The notes under the pieces are model-generated. The model saw nothing but the letters and a program-made list of their open reading frames with translations. It made no database searches and was not told the origin of the DNA. Shown here in pieces: positions 36,006-44,765 of a DNA stretch of 64,000 bases (position 1 is the stretch's first letter; each line of letters begins with the position of its first letter). Position numbers and translations under genes: made by a program. The stretch comes from Pseudomonas sp. H9 (GTDB lineage Bacteria > Pseudomonadota > Gammaproteobacteria > Pseudomonadales > Pseudomonadaceae), in contig NZ_SMOK01000010.1 of the NCBI RefSeq assembly GCF_004353925.1, positions 166,551-230,550 of the forward strand, read 5' to 3'.

Positions 36006-36938
36006 ATGCACCAGCCTCTTGTCTTTATCGATGGCGACCAAGGCACCACCGGTCTGCAGATCCATGCCCGCTTGCACGGGCGTGAAGACTTGCGCTTGCT
36101 CACCCTGCCCGCCAGCGAGCGCAAAGACCCACAGCGCCGCGCCGAGGCGATCAACAGTGCCGATGTCGCGATTCTGTGCCTGCCCGACGACGCCGCCCGC
36201 CAGGCGGTGGCGGCGATCAGCAACCCGAAGGTGCGGGTCATCGATGCCAGCTCCGCGCACCGTACCAGCGCTGGCTGGGTGTACGGGTTGCCGGAGCTGG
36301 ACGAGCAGCAAGCCGAGCGCATCGCCCAGGCCACGCGTGTCAGCAACCCCGGTTGCTACCCTACCGGCGCCATTGCCTTGCTGCGGCCGTTGGTCAGCGC
36401 CGGCTTGCTACCGTCGGACTACCCGCTGACCGTCAATGCGGTATCGGGCTATTCCGGTGGCGGCCGTGCGGCGGTCGAGCGCTATGAAACGCCTGGGGTT
36501 CAAGCAAGCCAAGGCGTGCTGGTGTACGGCTTGAATCTGGATCACAAGCATGTGCCGGAGATCCAGCAGCATGCAGGCTTGTCCGAGCGTCCGGTGTTCG
36601 TGCCCAGTTATGGCAGCTACCGCCAGGGCATCGCCCTGACCATCGCCCTGCAGACCCGACTGCTGCCTGACGGCGTCACTGCGGCGCGCCTGCATGAGTG
36701 CCTGCGCCAGCACTACCACGGCGCGCGTTACGTCCAGGTGGCAGCGTTGGAGCATGGTGAGGCAGCGCCCATGCTCGATCCGCAAGCACTGAATGACAGC
36801 AACAACCTGCGTTTGGCGGTGTTTGCCAATGCAGCCCATGGGCAAGTACTGCTGACGGCGGTGTTCGACAACCTCGGCAAAGGCGCTTCTGGAGCAGCAG
36901 TGCAAAACCTGGAGTTGATGCTGGCGGCGATGGCCTGA
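36006..36938 (+). CDS. argC: N-acetyl-gamma-glutamyl-phosphate reductase, short (type 2) form
   Basis: This 310-residue NADPH-dependent enzyme has the dinucleotide motif [16 protein letters not shown] and the catalytic cysteine in [13 protein letters not shown]. About 40 residues shorter than the classical ~345-residue ArgC, it matches the type 2 family. It would reduce N-acetylglutamyl phosphate in arginine synthesis, but its isolation and a divergent LysR gene suggest a separately regulated second copy. Confidence 0.92.
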   Translation: MHQPLVFIDGDQGTTGLQIHARLHGREDLRLLTLPASERKDPQRRAEAINSADVAILCLPDDAARQAVAAISNPKVRVIDASSAHRTSAGWVYGLPELDEQQAERIAQATRVSNPGCYPTGAIALLRPLVSAGLLPSDYPLTVNAVSGYSGGGRAAVERYETPGVQASQGVLVYGLNLDHKHVPEIQQHAGLSERPVFVPSYGSYRQGIALTIALQTRLLPDGVTAARLHECLRQHYHGARYVQVAALEHGEAAPMLDPQALNDSNNLRLAVFANAAHGQVLLTAVFDNLGKGASGAAVQNLELMLAAMA

Positions 36939-36951
36939 TTGCAGATGGTTT

Positions 36952-37007
36952 CGCGGGGCAAGCCCGCTCCCACAGTAAATCGCTGTGGGAGCGGGCTTGC
37001 CCCGCGA
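36952..37007. repeat. REP palindrome, tail-to-tail arrangement
   Basis: CGCGGGGCAAGCCCGCTCCC is followed by its inverted copy with a short AGTAAATCGC loop. Orientation is opposite to most pairs in the window. It lies between convergent argC and the SH3-like gene. Confidence 0.88.
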
Positions 37008-37355
37008 TCAACCTTTTCGCAACACCACCAAAGGCACCCACCCTTGGCGACCATCGGCGTTTTCACACCACACCCAACCATTCAGCTGTCGGCTACCCAG
37101 CAGGTGCTCACCCGGTTCTACATTCAACTCTCGCGCACAGTAATCGTCCAGTGCCCGCCCTTGATCGCCTTCCAGCCGCTCGATCACTTGCCCCGGCACC
37201 CAACCACTGGACTGGCCGGGGGTGCTGCAGAAGTACCAGTTATCCCAGCCCTCTTCACCTTCATAACACTCGCCAACCACCAAGGCTGCACCCTTGGCAA
37301 ACGTAATGGGTGCTGGGTACTCGCTCCTGTGTTGAGTAATCACCACGAATTTCAC
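37008..37355 (-). CDS. SH3-domain protein
   Basis: This 115-residue soluble protein starts at a GTG (37355) with GGGAGGTGAAG just upstream, the best ribosome site in the stretch. The sequence holds two SH3-like barrels: TFAKGAALVVGECYEGEEGW with GWVPGQVIERL, and the C-terminal WCENADGRQGWVPLVVL. Variant SH3 modules bind peptides; no partner is evident. The frame is open well upstream, but that part is antisense to the SulP gene. Confidence 0.8.
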   Translation of the reverse strand: MKFVVITQHRSEYPAPITFAKGAALVVGECYEGEEGWDNWYFCSTPGQSSGWVPGQVIERLEGDQGRALDDYCARELNVEPGEHLLGSRQLNGWVWCENADGRQGWVPLVVLRKG

Positions 37356-37439
37356 TGCTTCACCTCCCTTTGAACACTGGCTCACTGCCGCGAATTTTCG
37401 TAGCATCCTACCCTTTTTTCGCTGGCAGCCTCCCCCACC

Positions 37440-38885
37440 ATGAAAGCAACTTCCTTGCGCGCCGATGTCCTGGCCGGGCTTACGACGTCCTTCGCGCTGG
37501 TGCCCGAGTGCATCGCCTTCGCGCTGGTAGCGCACCTCAATCCGCTGATGGGCCTGTATGGCGCCTTTATCATTTGCACACTCACCGCGCTGCTCGGCGG
37601 GCGACCGGGAATGATTTCCGGTGCTGCCGGCTCCATGGCGGTGGTAATCGTCGCGCTGGTGGTGCAGCACGGCGTGCAGTATTTGTTGGCCACCGTGTTG
37701 CTGGGCGGTTTGATCATGATTGCCTTCGGTGTACTGCGCCTGGGCAAACTGGTACGCATGGTGCCCTATTCGGTGATGCTCGGTTTCGTCAACGGCCTGG
37801 CAATCATCATCGCCCTGGCGCAGCTTGAGCATTTCAAACACGACGGTGCCTGGCTGAACGGCTCGGCCTTGTACCTGATGGTGGGCCTGGTGGCGCTGAC
37901 CATGGCGGTGGTCTACGTGCTCCCGCGTCTGACCCGCAGTGTGCCACCCGCACTGATCGCGATCCTCGGCGTGGGCGTCGGCGTCTACCTGCTCGATCTG
38001 CCGACCCGCACCTTGGGCGATTTAGCCAATATCGCCGGCGGCCTGCCAGCACTGACCTGGCCCGACATCCCATGGAACCTTGAAACGCTGCAGATCATCG
38101 CACCCTACGCAATCCTGATGGCGCTGGTAGGCCTGCTGGAAACCTTGCTGACCCTCAACCTCACCGATGAGATCACCGAGAGCCGTGGCTACCCCAACCG
38201 CGAGTGCGTGGCCCTGGGCGTGGCCAACATGACCTCAGGCCTGTTCGGTGGCATGGGTGGCTGCGCAATGATCGGCCAGACCGCCATCAACCTCAGCTCC
38301 GGTGGCCGCGGTCGGTTGTCCGGCGTGGTGGCCGGGATGATGATCCTGATGTTTGTGCTGTTCTTGTCGCCGCTGATCGAGCGCATTCCGCTGGCAGCGC
38401 TGGTCGGGGTGATGTTCGTGGTGGCGCAGCAAACCTTCTCGTGGGCCTCGCTGCGGGTACTGCACAAGGTGCCGGTAAACGACATGCTGGCGATCATTGC
38501 GGTGACACTGGTCACGGTGTTCACCGACCTGGCCACCGCCGTGTTGTTCGGCATTGTCATTGCGGCGCTCAACTTTGCCTGGCAGCAAGCCCGTGAGCTG
38601 TACGCCGACAGCCACCTGGAGCACGACGGCAGCAAACTGTACCGGGTGCACGGTACGTTGTTCTTTGCCTCGACCACGCCGTTTCTCAACCAGTTCGACC
38701 CGGCCAACGACCCGACTCAGGTCACCCTTGATTGCCAGCACCTGAACTTCGTTGACTACTCAGCGATTACCGCACTGAAGACCCTGCGCGAGCGTTACAG
38801 CAACAACGGCAAGCACCTGCGCGTGGTGCACTTGTCTGAGCGTTGCAAACAATTGCTCAAGCGCACCGACCTGCACGACCACTGA
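37440..38885 (+). CDS. SulP-family anion transporter
   Basis: This 481-residue protein has the SulP membrane core from the N-terminus (LRADVLAGLTTSFALVPECI; LLGGRPGMISGAAGSMAVVI with the helix 3 Pro-Gly turn; MGGCAMIGQTAINLSSGGRG) and a short C-terminal STAS domain (VTLDCQHLNFVDYSAITALK). It likely imports sulfate, bicarbonate or a dicarboxylate; the family alone cannot decide. It is divergent from the SH3-like gene and convergent with the CAP gene. Confidence 0.92.
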   Translation: MKATSLRADVLAGLTTSFALVPECIAFALVAHLNPLMGLYGAFIICTLTALLGGRPGMISGAAGSMAVVIVALVVQHGVQYLLATVLLGGLIMIAFGVLRLGKLVRMVPYSVMLGFVNGLAIIIALAQLEHFKHDGAWLNGSALYLMVGLVALTMAVVYVLPRLTRSVPPALIAILGVGVGVYLLDLPTRTLGDLANIAGGLPALTWPDIPWNLETLQIIAPYAILMALVGLLETLLTLNLTDEITESRGYPNRECVALGVANMTSGLFGGMGGCAMIGQTAINLSSGGRGRLSGVVAGMMILMFVLFLSPLIERIPLAALVGVMFVVAQQTFSWASLRVLHKVPVNDMLAIIAVTLVTVFTDLATAVLFGIVIAALNFAWQQARELYADSHLEHDGSKLYRVHGTLFFASTTPFLNQFDPANDPTQVTLDCQHLNFVDYSAITALKTLRERYSNNGKHLRVVHLSERCKQLLKRTDLHDH

Positions 38886-38894
38886 GCAAAGCGC

Positions 38895-39743
38895 TTACGG
38901 TGCGCCGAACATGGCGGTCCAGTAGATCCCGGCATCGCTCTTGGGGTCGACCGCATAGGCGGCGCCCAGCTCGCTGAATTGCGGGTTCATCAGGTTGGCA
39001 CAATGGCCAGGGCTGGCCAGCCAGCCGTCGAGCACCTTACGCGGGGTGTCTTGGCCGGCGGCGATGTTCTCGCCGGTCTGCTGACCGGCATACCCCGCCA
39101 GTTCCGCCCGATCGCCAGGGGTACGCCCATCACGATCGACATGGTCGAGAAAGTTCTGATTGGCCATGGCCCGGGTGTGGGTTTCGGCCGCGCCGGCCAG
39201 TGTCGCATTCCACGCCAGCGGCGTGGCGGCGGCAAAGACCTGGCCGCCGCACTGGCGCTGCTGGCTGCGGGCGCTGTTAATCAGCGTCAGCAGCTTCTGG
39301 CCTTCGGCTTGCCAGTCGCCCAGTTTCCCGGCCAACAATGGCCGCGCCAGTACAATGCGCCAGTCGCGCCCTTCCTGGCTGACGCCGACATCCACGAATT
39401 GCGGATCAAGCACCACCTGGCAGAAGCTCTCTTGCACCGCTTTCATCGCCGCCTGGGCATCCCGAGGGCCATTGAGGGTGATGGCCTGGACATTCACCAT
39501 CGGGTAATTGGCCTGGGTCAATGCCGAGCGCAAATCGACGCTACCGGATGCAGGCAGCACCAGCCGCGGATCACTGGCCAATGGCGGCAACTCCAACGAT
39601 GCCTGCCCGCCACAGCGCTGGGCCTGGCTACGGTAGCTGTTGATCGAGTCGATCAATTGCGACGGCTCGCTGGCCTGAGCGGCGCACGCGAGCAGAGCCA
39701 ATGGCAAGCCGACAAAGCACAGAGCGGATGACAGGACGCGCAT
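38895..39743 (-). CDS. CAP (SCP/PR1-like) domain exported protein
   Basis: This 282-residue protein has a signal peptide (VGLPLALLACAAQASEP). The C-terminal half is a CAP domain: LAWNATLAGAAETHTRAMAN, FLDHVDRDGRTPGDRAELAG, TGENIAAGQDTPRKVLDGWL and SPGHCANLMNPQFSELGAAY. The N-terminal half is a separate beta-rich region with its own Cys pair. Bacterial CAP proteins are secreted and of unclear enzymology. Confidence 0.9.
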   Translation of the reverse strand: MRVLSSALCFVGLPLALLACAAQASEPSQLIDSINSYRSQAQRCGGQASLELPPLASDPRLVLPASGSVDLRSALTQANYPMVNVQAITLNGPRDAQAAMKAVQESFCQVVLDPQFVDVGVSQEGRDWRIVLARPLLAGKLGDWQAEGQKLLTLINSARSQQRQCGGQVFAAATPLAWNATLAGAAETHTRAMANQNFLDHVDRDGRTPGDRAELAGYAGQQTGENIAAGQDTPRKVLDGWLASPGHCANLMNPQFSELGAAYAVDPKSDAGIYWTAMFGAP

Positions 39744-39876
39744 GAAACTCTCCCTTGAATGGACGCTGCCTATGATGCGCGAAGTCGCCCGTCGTCGAAC
39801 AGCGGGAATGTTTTGAGCGCTGCGTGGTCGACCCTGTAACGGGAAGTTCCACGCCCCTCACCTGAGTAGGTTCCCT

Positions 39877-40491
39877 ATGCGCCTGCCAACGATTGTGACT
39901 TGCCTGCTCCTGGCCTGCTCTGCCCCACTGGCTGTGGCCGCCGAACCCAAGGCGCAGGTCGCCGAAGAAAAAGCCCAGGTATTGGAACAAAAAGCTGCCG
40001 TGCAGCCCGATGCGCCTCCCGCTCCCAAGAGTAAAGCCATCACCCAGAGTGAAGTCCAGGCCGTAGACCCGGCCGGCGCGGCGGCGCTGGATGACGCCAT
40101 CACCTGCATGGCGCGCAGCATCTACTGGGAATCAAAGGGCGGCAAAGCGCCAGACATGGAAGCGGTCGCCAGTGTGGTGATGAACCGCCTGGGCCATGAA
40201 GGTTTTCCAGACACCGTTTGCGGCGTGGTCAAGCAAGGCTCAGAGAGCGGCAACTGCCAGTTCTCCTGGTGGTGCGACGGCCGCTCCGACAGTGTCCAGG
40301 AAGAAAACCGTTATGCCATCGCCAAGGAGATTGCGCGTAAGGCGCTGAACCGCCAGCTCGATGACCGCACCCGTGGTGCCCTGTACTTCCATGATCGGAA
40401 CGTTTCACCGGACTGGGCACGCGCCTATGTGAAAACCACCGAAACCAGCGACTTCCTGTTTTACAAACCGCGTAACGGGACTGCGCGGTAG
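39877..40491 (+). CDS. Cell-wall hydrolase (SleB-like, Hydrolase_2)
   Basis: This 204-residue exported protein has a signal peptide (LLACSAPLAVAAEP), a linker rich in Ala, Lys and Pro (about 22-60), then the Hydrolase_2 catalytic domain with the active glutamate in ARSIYWESKG, and VVMNRLGHEGFPDTVCGVVK and NCQFSWWCDGR. It should cleave peptidoglycan glycan strands. It may work with remodelling proteins, but no neighbour indicates a division role. Confidence 0.9.
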   Translation: MRLPTIVTCLLLACSAPLAVAAEPKAQVAEEKAQVLEQKAAVQPDAPPAPKSKAITQSEVQAVDPAGAAALDDAITCMARSIYWESKGGKAPDMEAVASVVMNRLGHEGFPDTVCGVVKQGSESGNCQFSWWCDGRSDSVQEENRYAIAKEIARKALNRQLDDRTRGALYFHDRNVSPDWARAYVKTTETSDFLFYKPRNGTAR

Positions 40492-40501
40492 GAGAATTTT
40501 G

Positions 40502-40630
40502 TGCGGGCCTTACCCCACGATCGGCTGTGCAGCGGCCGTAAAAACAGCTGCTTGCAAGGCAGCTGACATACCGAAGCGACTCAATTGCTGGCGCTTCGCG
40601 CCAGATCGCAGGGCAAGCCAGCTCCCACCC
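40502..40630. repeat. Long composite repeat (copy A, inverted)
   Basis: About 130 bp of REP-like ends enclose a core containing GCGCTTCGCGCCAGATCGCAGG and AGCTGACATACCGAAGCGAC. It matches, in reverse orientation, the elements at 42691-42827 and 54449-54584. No gene is seen in it. Confidence 0.85.
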
Positions 40631-40664
40631 GATTCACACCGACCCTGTGGGAGCGGATCTTGCT

Positions 40665-41207
40665 TCAGGAAACGTCCACCAGCTGGATATCCCCGGCCGG
40701 TTTACCCGTGCGGCGATCATTGATCCAGTCGGCCACCTGCGTGGCAAACTCCGGCGGCGCCTTGCGCCCCACACGCCGGGCAATATCGAGGATGGTTTGT
40801 TGGGCCAATGCCTCTTCCATGCGTTTTTGCGCCGTAAGCATCACGGCATGGATTGAACAGGTGCCCTCCTGCGCCCAGCTCGGCGGCGAGCCATCAAACA
40901 ACGCACAGCGATCACGCACATCCCGGCATTCGAAGATCATCTTGCGCCCATCGATCGCGGTGACGATATCCAGCACGGTGATTTCGTCGGCAGGCCGGGC
41001 CAGCTTGAAGCCGCCACGCACCCCTTCAGTGGCAACCACCAATCCGGCCTTGGCCAGTTTGGTAAAGACCTTGGCCAGGTATTCCTGAGGCACGCCCTGC
41101 AACTCCGCCAGATCACGCACGCTGGCTTCACGGCTGTCGCCCAGGTCATCGACCAGAAAGGCCAGGCAATGGATGCCGTACTCCACCCCTGCGCTGTACA
41201 GTGACAT
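40665..41207 (-). CDS. Rrf2-family transcriptional regulator
   Basis: This 180-residue protein has an N-terminal winged helix (LYSAGVEYGIHCLAFLVDDL ... VRDLAELQGVPQEYLAKVFT) and the cysteine cluster characteristic of iron-sulfur or redox-sensing Rrf2 members (ECRDVRDRCALF then EGTCSIH). It is divergent from the flavoprotein gene at 41406; the ATG at 41207 is preferred to an upstream frame extension. The 18-bp inverted repeat in the shared region is a candidate operator. It probably senses redox state or iron-sulfur status. Confidence 0.92.
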   Translation of the reverse strand: MSLYSAGVEYGIHCLAFLVDDLGDSREASVRDLAELQGVPQEYLAKVFTKLAKAGLVVATEGVRGGFKLARPADEITVLDIVTAIDGRKMIFECRDVRDRCALFDGSPPSWAQEGTCSIHAVMLTAQKRMEEALAQQTILDIARRVGRKAPPEFATQVADWINDRRTGKPAGDIQLVDVS

Positions 41208-41303
41208 GTCAATCTCCGACTGAATTTGTCGCAATAATACCAGCACCTGATCACTTCAAGCTATCCGTATATCCGCAACAACTGCCGTACGTCGAGAATA
41301 CTT

Positions 41304-41346
41304 GCGCCGAACAACTACGACCGATAGAGTCGTAGTTGTTCGGCGC
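41304..41346. promoter_or_regulatory. Long perfect inverted repeat between the Rrf2 and flavoprotein genes
   Basis: The arm GCGCCGAACAACTACGAC (18 bp) and its exact complement are separated by the 7-nt loop CGATAGA. It lies about 60 bp ahead of the flavoprotein ATG. It is either an operator for the adjacent regulator or a hairpin in the 5' leader. It is unrelated to the REP family. Confidence 0.7.
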
Positions 41347-41405
41347 TGACCAGAAACCCTCCGGTACCACGCACCGTCACCCTTTTTTCTCTGTGGAGCA
41401 GCAAC

Positions 41406-42608
41406 ATGAAACAGCACATTCTGATTGTCGGTGCAGGCTTTGGTGGTGTCTGGAGCGCACTGAGCGCAGCCCGCCTGTTGGACCAACATGGCCGCAACGA
41501 TGTCGCCATCAGTGTCTTGGCGCCACAAGCCGAACTGCGCATCCGCCCCCGCTTCTACGAGCCTGATGTCCATCAGATGAAAGCGCCGCTGGGCGACCTG
41601 TTCAAAGCGGTGGGCGTGACCTTCATTCAGGGTACCGCCGAGCAGATCGACGTGGCCGCCAAGCGCGTGAGCTATACCGACGCCGCAGGCCAACGCCGCG
41701 ACATTGACTATGATCGACTGGTAATGGCCGCCGGCAGCGGCGTGTTCCGCCCGAATATCGACGGCCTCAACGAGCACGCCTTCGACGTCGATCAGATTGA
41801 ATCGGCAGCGCGCCTGGAACAGCACCTCAAGTCGCTGGCCAACTTGCCTGCGTCAGCGGCGCGCAACACCGTGGTGGTGGCCGGTGGTGGCTTCACCGGC
41901 ATCGAAACAGCCACCGAAATGCCGGGACGCCTGCGCGCCATCCTTGGTGCCGATGCCGATGTTCGGGTCATCATTGTCGACCGTGGCGCCAAGATTGGTG
42001 CAGCGCTGGGTGAAGGTATCAGCCCGACCATTATCGAAGCGTCCGAGGCGCTGGGTGTGGAGTGGCGCGTCAATGCTTCAGTGGCAGGCGTAGACGCTGG
42101 CGGCGTGACCCTCGCCGATGGCGAACGGATCGAAGCAAACACCGTGATCTGGACCGTGGGCGTGCGCGCCAATGCACTGACCACGCAAATACCCGCCGAG
42201 CGTGATGCTCAAGGCCGCCTGCATGTAGACCGCAACCTCAAGGTCAAGGGGCAGGCCCATGTCTATGCCACCGGCGATGTGGCTTACGCCGCTACGGATG
42301 AGCTGGGCAACTTCGCGGTGATGTCCTGCCAGCACGCTATTGTTTTGGGTCGTCACAGTGGCAACAACGTGGCGGCGGACCTGCTCGGTGTCACGCCGGT
42401 TACTTACAGCCAGCCCAAATACGTCACCTGCCTCGACTTGGGCGCCTGGGGCGCGGTGTACACCGAAGGCTGGGATCGTCAGGTGAAACTGCTGCGCGAA
42501 GAGGCCAAAGCGCTCAAAGGTCAGATCAATAGCGTGTGGATCTATCCGCCAGCGGCCGACCGCGCCACCGCACTGGCGGCAGCCGATCCGATGATTCCAG
42601 TGGTCTGA
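41406..42608 (+). CDS. NAD(P)/FAD-dependent oxidoreductase (NADH dehydrogenase II-like)
   Basis: This 400-residue flavoprotein has an FAD-binding GAGFGGVWSAL at the N-terminus, an NAD-binding GGGFTGIETATEM near residue 160, and the FAD loop VYATGDVAYAATDE. This matches type II NADH dehydrogenases and related pyridine-nucleotide disulfide oxidoreductases without redox cysteines. It lacks a clear C-terminal membrane anchor. Divergence from an Rrf2 regulator suggests redox-responsive expression. Confidence 0.88.
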   Translation: MKQHILIVGAGFGGVWSALSAARLLDQHGRNDVAISVLAPQAELRIRPRFYEPDVHQMKAPLGDLFKAVGVTFIQGTAEQIDVAAKRVSYTDAAGQRRDIDYDRLVMAAGSGVFRPNIDGLNEHAFDVDQIESAARLEQHLKSLANLPASAARNTVVVAGGGFTGIETATEMPGRLRAILGADADVRVIIVDRGAKIGAALGEGISPTIIEASEALGVEWRVNASVAGVDAGGVTLADGERIEANTVIWTVGVRANALTTQIPAERDAQGRLHVDRNLKVKGQAHVYATGDVAYAATDELGNFAVMSCQHAIVLGRHSGNNVAADLLGVTPVTYSQPKYVTCLDLGAWGAVYTEGWDRQVKLLREEAKALKGQINSVWIYPPAADRATALAAADPMIPVV

Positions 42609-42659
42609 TCCCGCTCGCGGGGCAGGCCAGCTCCCACAGCGCCGGGTGGGAGCAACTGC

Positions 42660-42827
42660 CTTGCAGGGCTTTGCCCGAAAGCCTGCTCCCGGTGGGAGCT
42701 GGCTTGCCCTGCGATCTGGCGCGAAGCGGCAGCAATTCAGTCGCTTCGGTATGTCAGTTGCCTTGCAAGCAGCTGGTTTTACGGCCGCTGCGCAGCCGAT
42801 CGCAGGGCAAGGCCCGCTCCCACCGGG
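42660..42827. repeat. Long composite repeat (copy B)
   Basis: A ~137-bp element (42691-42827) has REP-like ends (GGTGGGAGCTGGCTTGCCCT, CAAGGCCCGCTCCCACCGG) and the core GGCGCGAAGCGGCAGCAATT. A lead-in, GGGCTTTGCCCGAA plus AGCCTGCTCCC, is also present before copy C. A further REP-like half lies at about 42614-42652. Confidence 0.85.
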
Positions 42828-42971
42828 TCTACCCTGCTGCTAGCGAAGCACATTCAAGCCAGCTGCTTTTGAGCATCGCATTCAAGCGCACAATCAGTAC
42901 CCGCGTACAGGCAATCAACGCCACCTTGGCGCATTTCCCTTGCGCTCGCCGGGCCCATGACCGTCTACCCC

Positions 42972-43520
42972 CTATTCAGGCAGCAACGGCCAATGCGCCA
43001 GCGGCCAGTAACGCCCCTTGCGGGATTCGAACAAGGTGAAGCGGCGTGCCCGCAAGATGAAATCCGCCGCCACCAGCGCCTGCGGTGGCGGGCCTTGATA
43101 GTCGCGAGCCAGGGTCAGGTGCGGTCGGTATTCCCTGGGGGGCTCGGCAAACCCGAGGGGTAGCAGTGCTTGTTGCAAGGCGTAGACCAACTGCCGCAGG
43201 GCCGCCGGTGTCTCGCTGGGGGTCAACACCAAGGCCTTGGCCGGACGCCAGACATCCACCCGGTCGAGTTCCACCGTCACGGCCTGTCCAGGCACCTTCA
43301 CAGCTGCAGCCGCTGCCAGAATCGCAGGAAGCTGGGCAGTGTCCACCGCCCCTAGAAACATCAGGGTCAGGTGAAAGTTGGCCGACGGCACTGGCCGACC
43401 TTTTTCTATCCTCAGTTCGCTTCGCCATTGGGCAATTGCCCTGCGCTGCTGCGGGGTACAGTCCAACGCGAAGAATAACCGCTTGAAGGGCTCGCCCGTT
43501 TCGCGAATAGCTTGCACCAT
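42972..43520 (-). CDS. thpR: RNA 2',3'-cyclic phosphodiesterase
   Basis: This 182-residue 2H phosphoesterase has its two HxTx motifs in NFHLTLMFLG and YRPHLTLARD, about 80 residues apart. The family opens 2',3'-cyclic phosphate ends of RNA. The ATG at 43520 precedes the usual RLFFALD strand. It is a single gene bounded by a repeat region and the divergent hydroxylase gene. Confidence 0.93.
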   Translation of the reverse strand: MVQAIRETGEPFKRLFFALDCTPQQRRAIAQWRSELRIEKGRPVPSANFHLTLMFLGAVDTAQLPAILAAAAAVKVPGQAVTVELDRVDVWRPAKALVLTPSETPAALRQLVYALQQALLPLGFAEPPREYRPHLTLARDYQGPPPQALVAADFILRARRFTLFESRKGRYWPLAHWPLLPE

Positions 43521-43734
43521 GCCTTTCCCCTTGCTTAGTTGCGCTGTCGTTCAGTCTGCCGTAGGAAGACGACTCAGCACCACATCTGCATCGAAAAATG
43601 CGCGGCGCAAACCTTTGCGAGTGGGACTAATGTCGAACTCTGATTAAGTAACATTTAGTACAAACTCCGGTCATGTTTGTTTATGCTGGCGAGCTCAGGC
43701 CATGGCGCATCGCCACATCGACAAGTATCCGCCC

Positions 43735-44634
43735 ATGAAAATTTTTCTCGTTCTGCTGTTTGTCTTCTCGATTGCCTTTGTGCATTTTCGCGGCCGCGTC
43801 CGGCACAAAATCACCCGCCAGCTCGGCGACCACTCCAGCTTCCTCGCGCCGGTTAACGTCTTCCTCTACCTGTTTTCCAAACTGCCGGCCAAGCCTTACC
43901 TGCCCGTCGAATCCTTTCCCGAACTCAAGCCTCTGCAGGACAACTGGCAGGAAATCCGTGCCGAAGCCCAGCAACTGCTGCATGTTGGCGAAATCAAAAG
44001 CTCGCAGAACTACGATGACGTCGGCTTCAACTCGTTCTTCAAAAGCGGCTGGAAGCGTTTCTATTTGAAGTGGTACGGCGAAAGCCATCCCTCGGCGATG
44101 AAGCTCTGCCCGCGCACCACCGAATTGCTGCAAGGCATCGGCACCGTCAAAGCGGCGATGTTCGCCACCCTGCCGCCGGGATCGAAACTGGTACGTCACC
44201 GCGACCCCTATGCCGGTTCCTACCGCTATCACCTGGGCCTGGACACACCCAACGACGATGCCTGCTACATCTGCGTCGACGGCGAGAACTACGCCTGGCG
44301 CGATGGTGAGGGGGTGATTTTCGATGAGACCTACATTCACTACGCCGCCAATCACACCGACCACAACCGCATCATTCTGTTCTGCGACGTCGAGCGCCCG
44401 CTCAAGTACCGTTGGGCCACCGCGTTCAATCGCTGGTTCAGCCGTAATGTCATGGCCGCTGCGGCGGCACCGAACGATGCTGGTGACAAGACTGGCGGCA
44501 TCAACCGCCTGTTCACCCGTATCTATAAAATCCGCGCACGCGGCAAAGCGTTGAAGAAACGCAATCGCACCCGCTACTACCTGGAAAAATGGGCCGTGGT
44601 GGCCGCCTTGGTGCTGGTGTTCATCTACATCTGA
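43735..44634 (+). CDS. LpxO-like aspartyl/asparaginyl beta-hydroxylase
   Basis: This 299-residue protein has an N-terminal membrane anchor (MKIFLVLLFVFSIAFVHF) and a second hydrophobic helix at the C-terminus (VVAALVLVFIYI). The cupin-like iron-binding triad is visible in VRHRDPYAGSYRYHLGL (His, Asp) and FDETYIHYAANHT (distal His). LpxO proteins add a 2-hydroxyl to lipid A fatty acids, and the membrane anchors fit. The ATG at 43735 is preferred over an in-frame start at 43702 that would put a hydrophilic tail before the anchor. Confidence 0.88.
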   Translation: MKIFLVLLFVFSIAFVHFRGRVRHKITRQLGDHSSFLAPVNVFLYLFSKLPAKPYLPVESFPELKPLQDNWQEIRAEAQQLLHVGEIKSSQNYDDVGFNSFFKSGWKRFYLKWYGESHPSAMKLCPRTTELLQGIGTVKAAMFATLPPGSKLVRHRDPYAGSYRYHLGLDTPNDDACYICVDGENYAWRDGEGVIFDETYIHYAANHTDHNRIILFCDVERPLKYRWATAFNRWFSRNVMAAAAAPNDAGDKTGGINRLFTRIYKIRARGKALKKRNRTRYYLEKWAVVAALVLVFIYI

Positions 44635-44682
44635 TGCCCCCTGCGGCGACTGGCCGCAACCGCTGGTTTTCTCAAGCAGTCC

Positions 44683-44696
44683 ATGACCCGGGTCAA
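44683..44696. promoter_or_regulatory. Putative Anr/FNR box upstream of the cytochrome c peroxidase
   Basis: ATGACCCGGGTCAA matches the TTGAT-N4-ATCAA consensus in 7 of 10 informative positions and is nearly palindromic. It lies 70 bp before the ATG at 44766. Pseudomonas ccpA genes are commonly Anr-controlled. Confidence 0.5.
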
Positions 44697-44765
44697 TCCT
44701 TGCCCGGGAGGCTGCGGGCATGGTCATGGAAAACGTGATAGCCAACACACCATGAGGAAACCACC

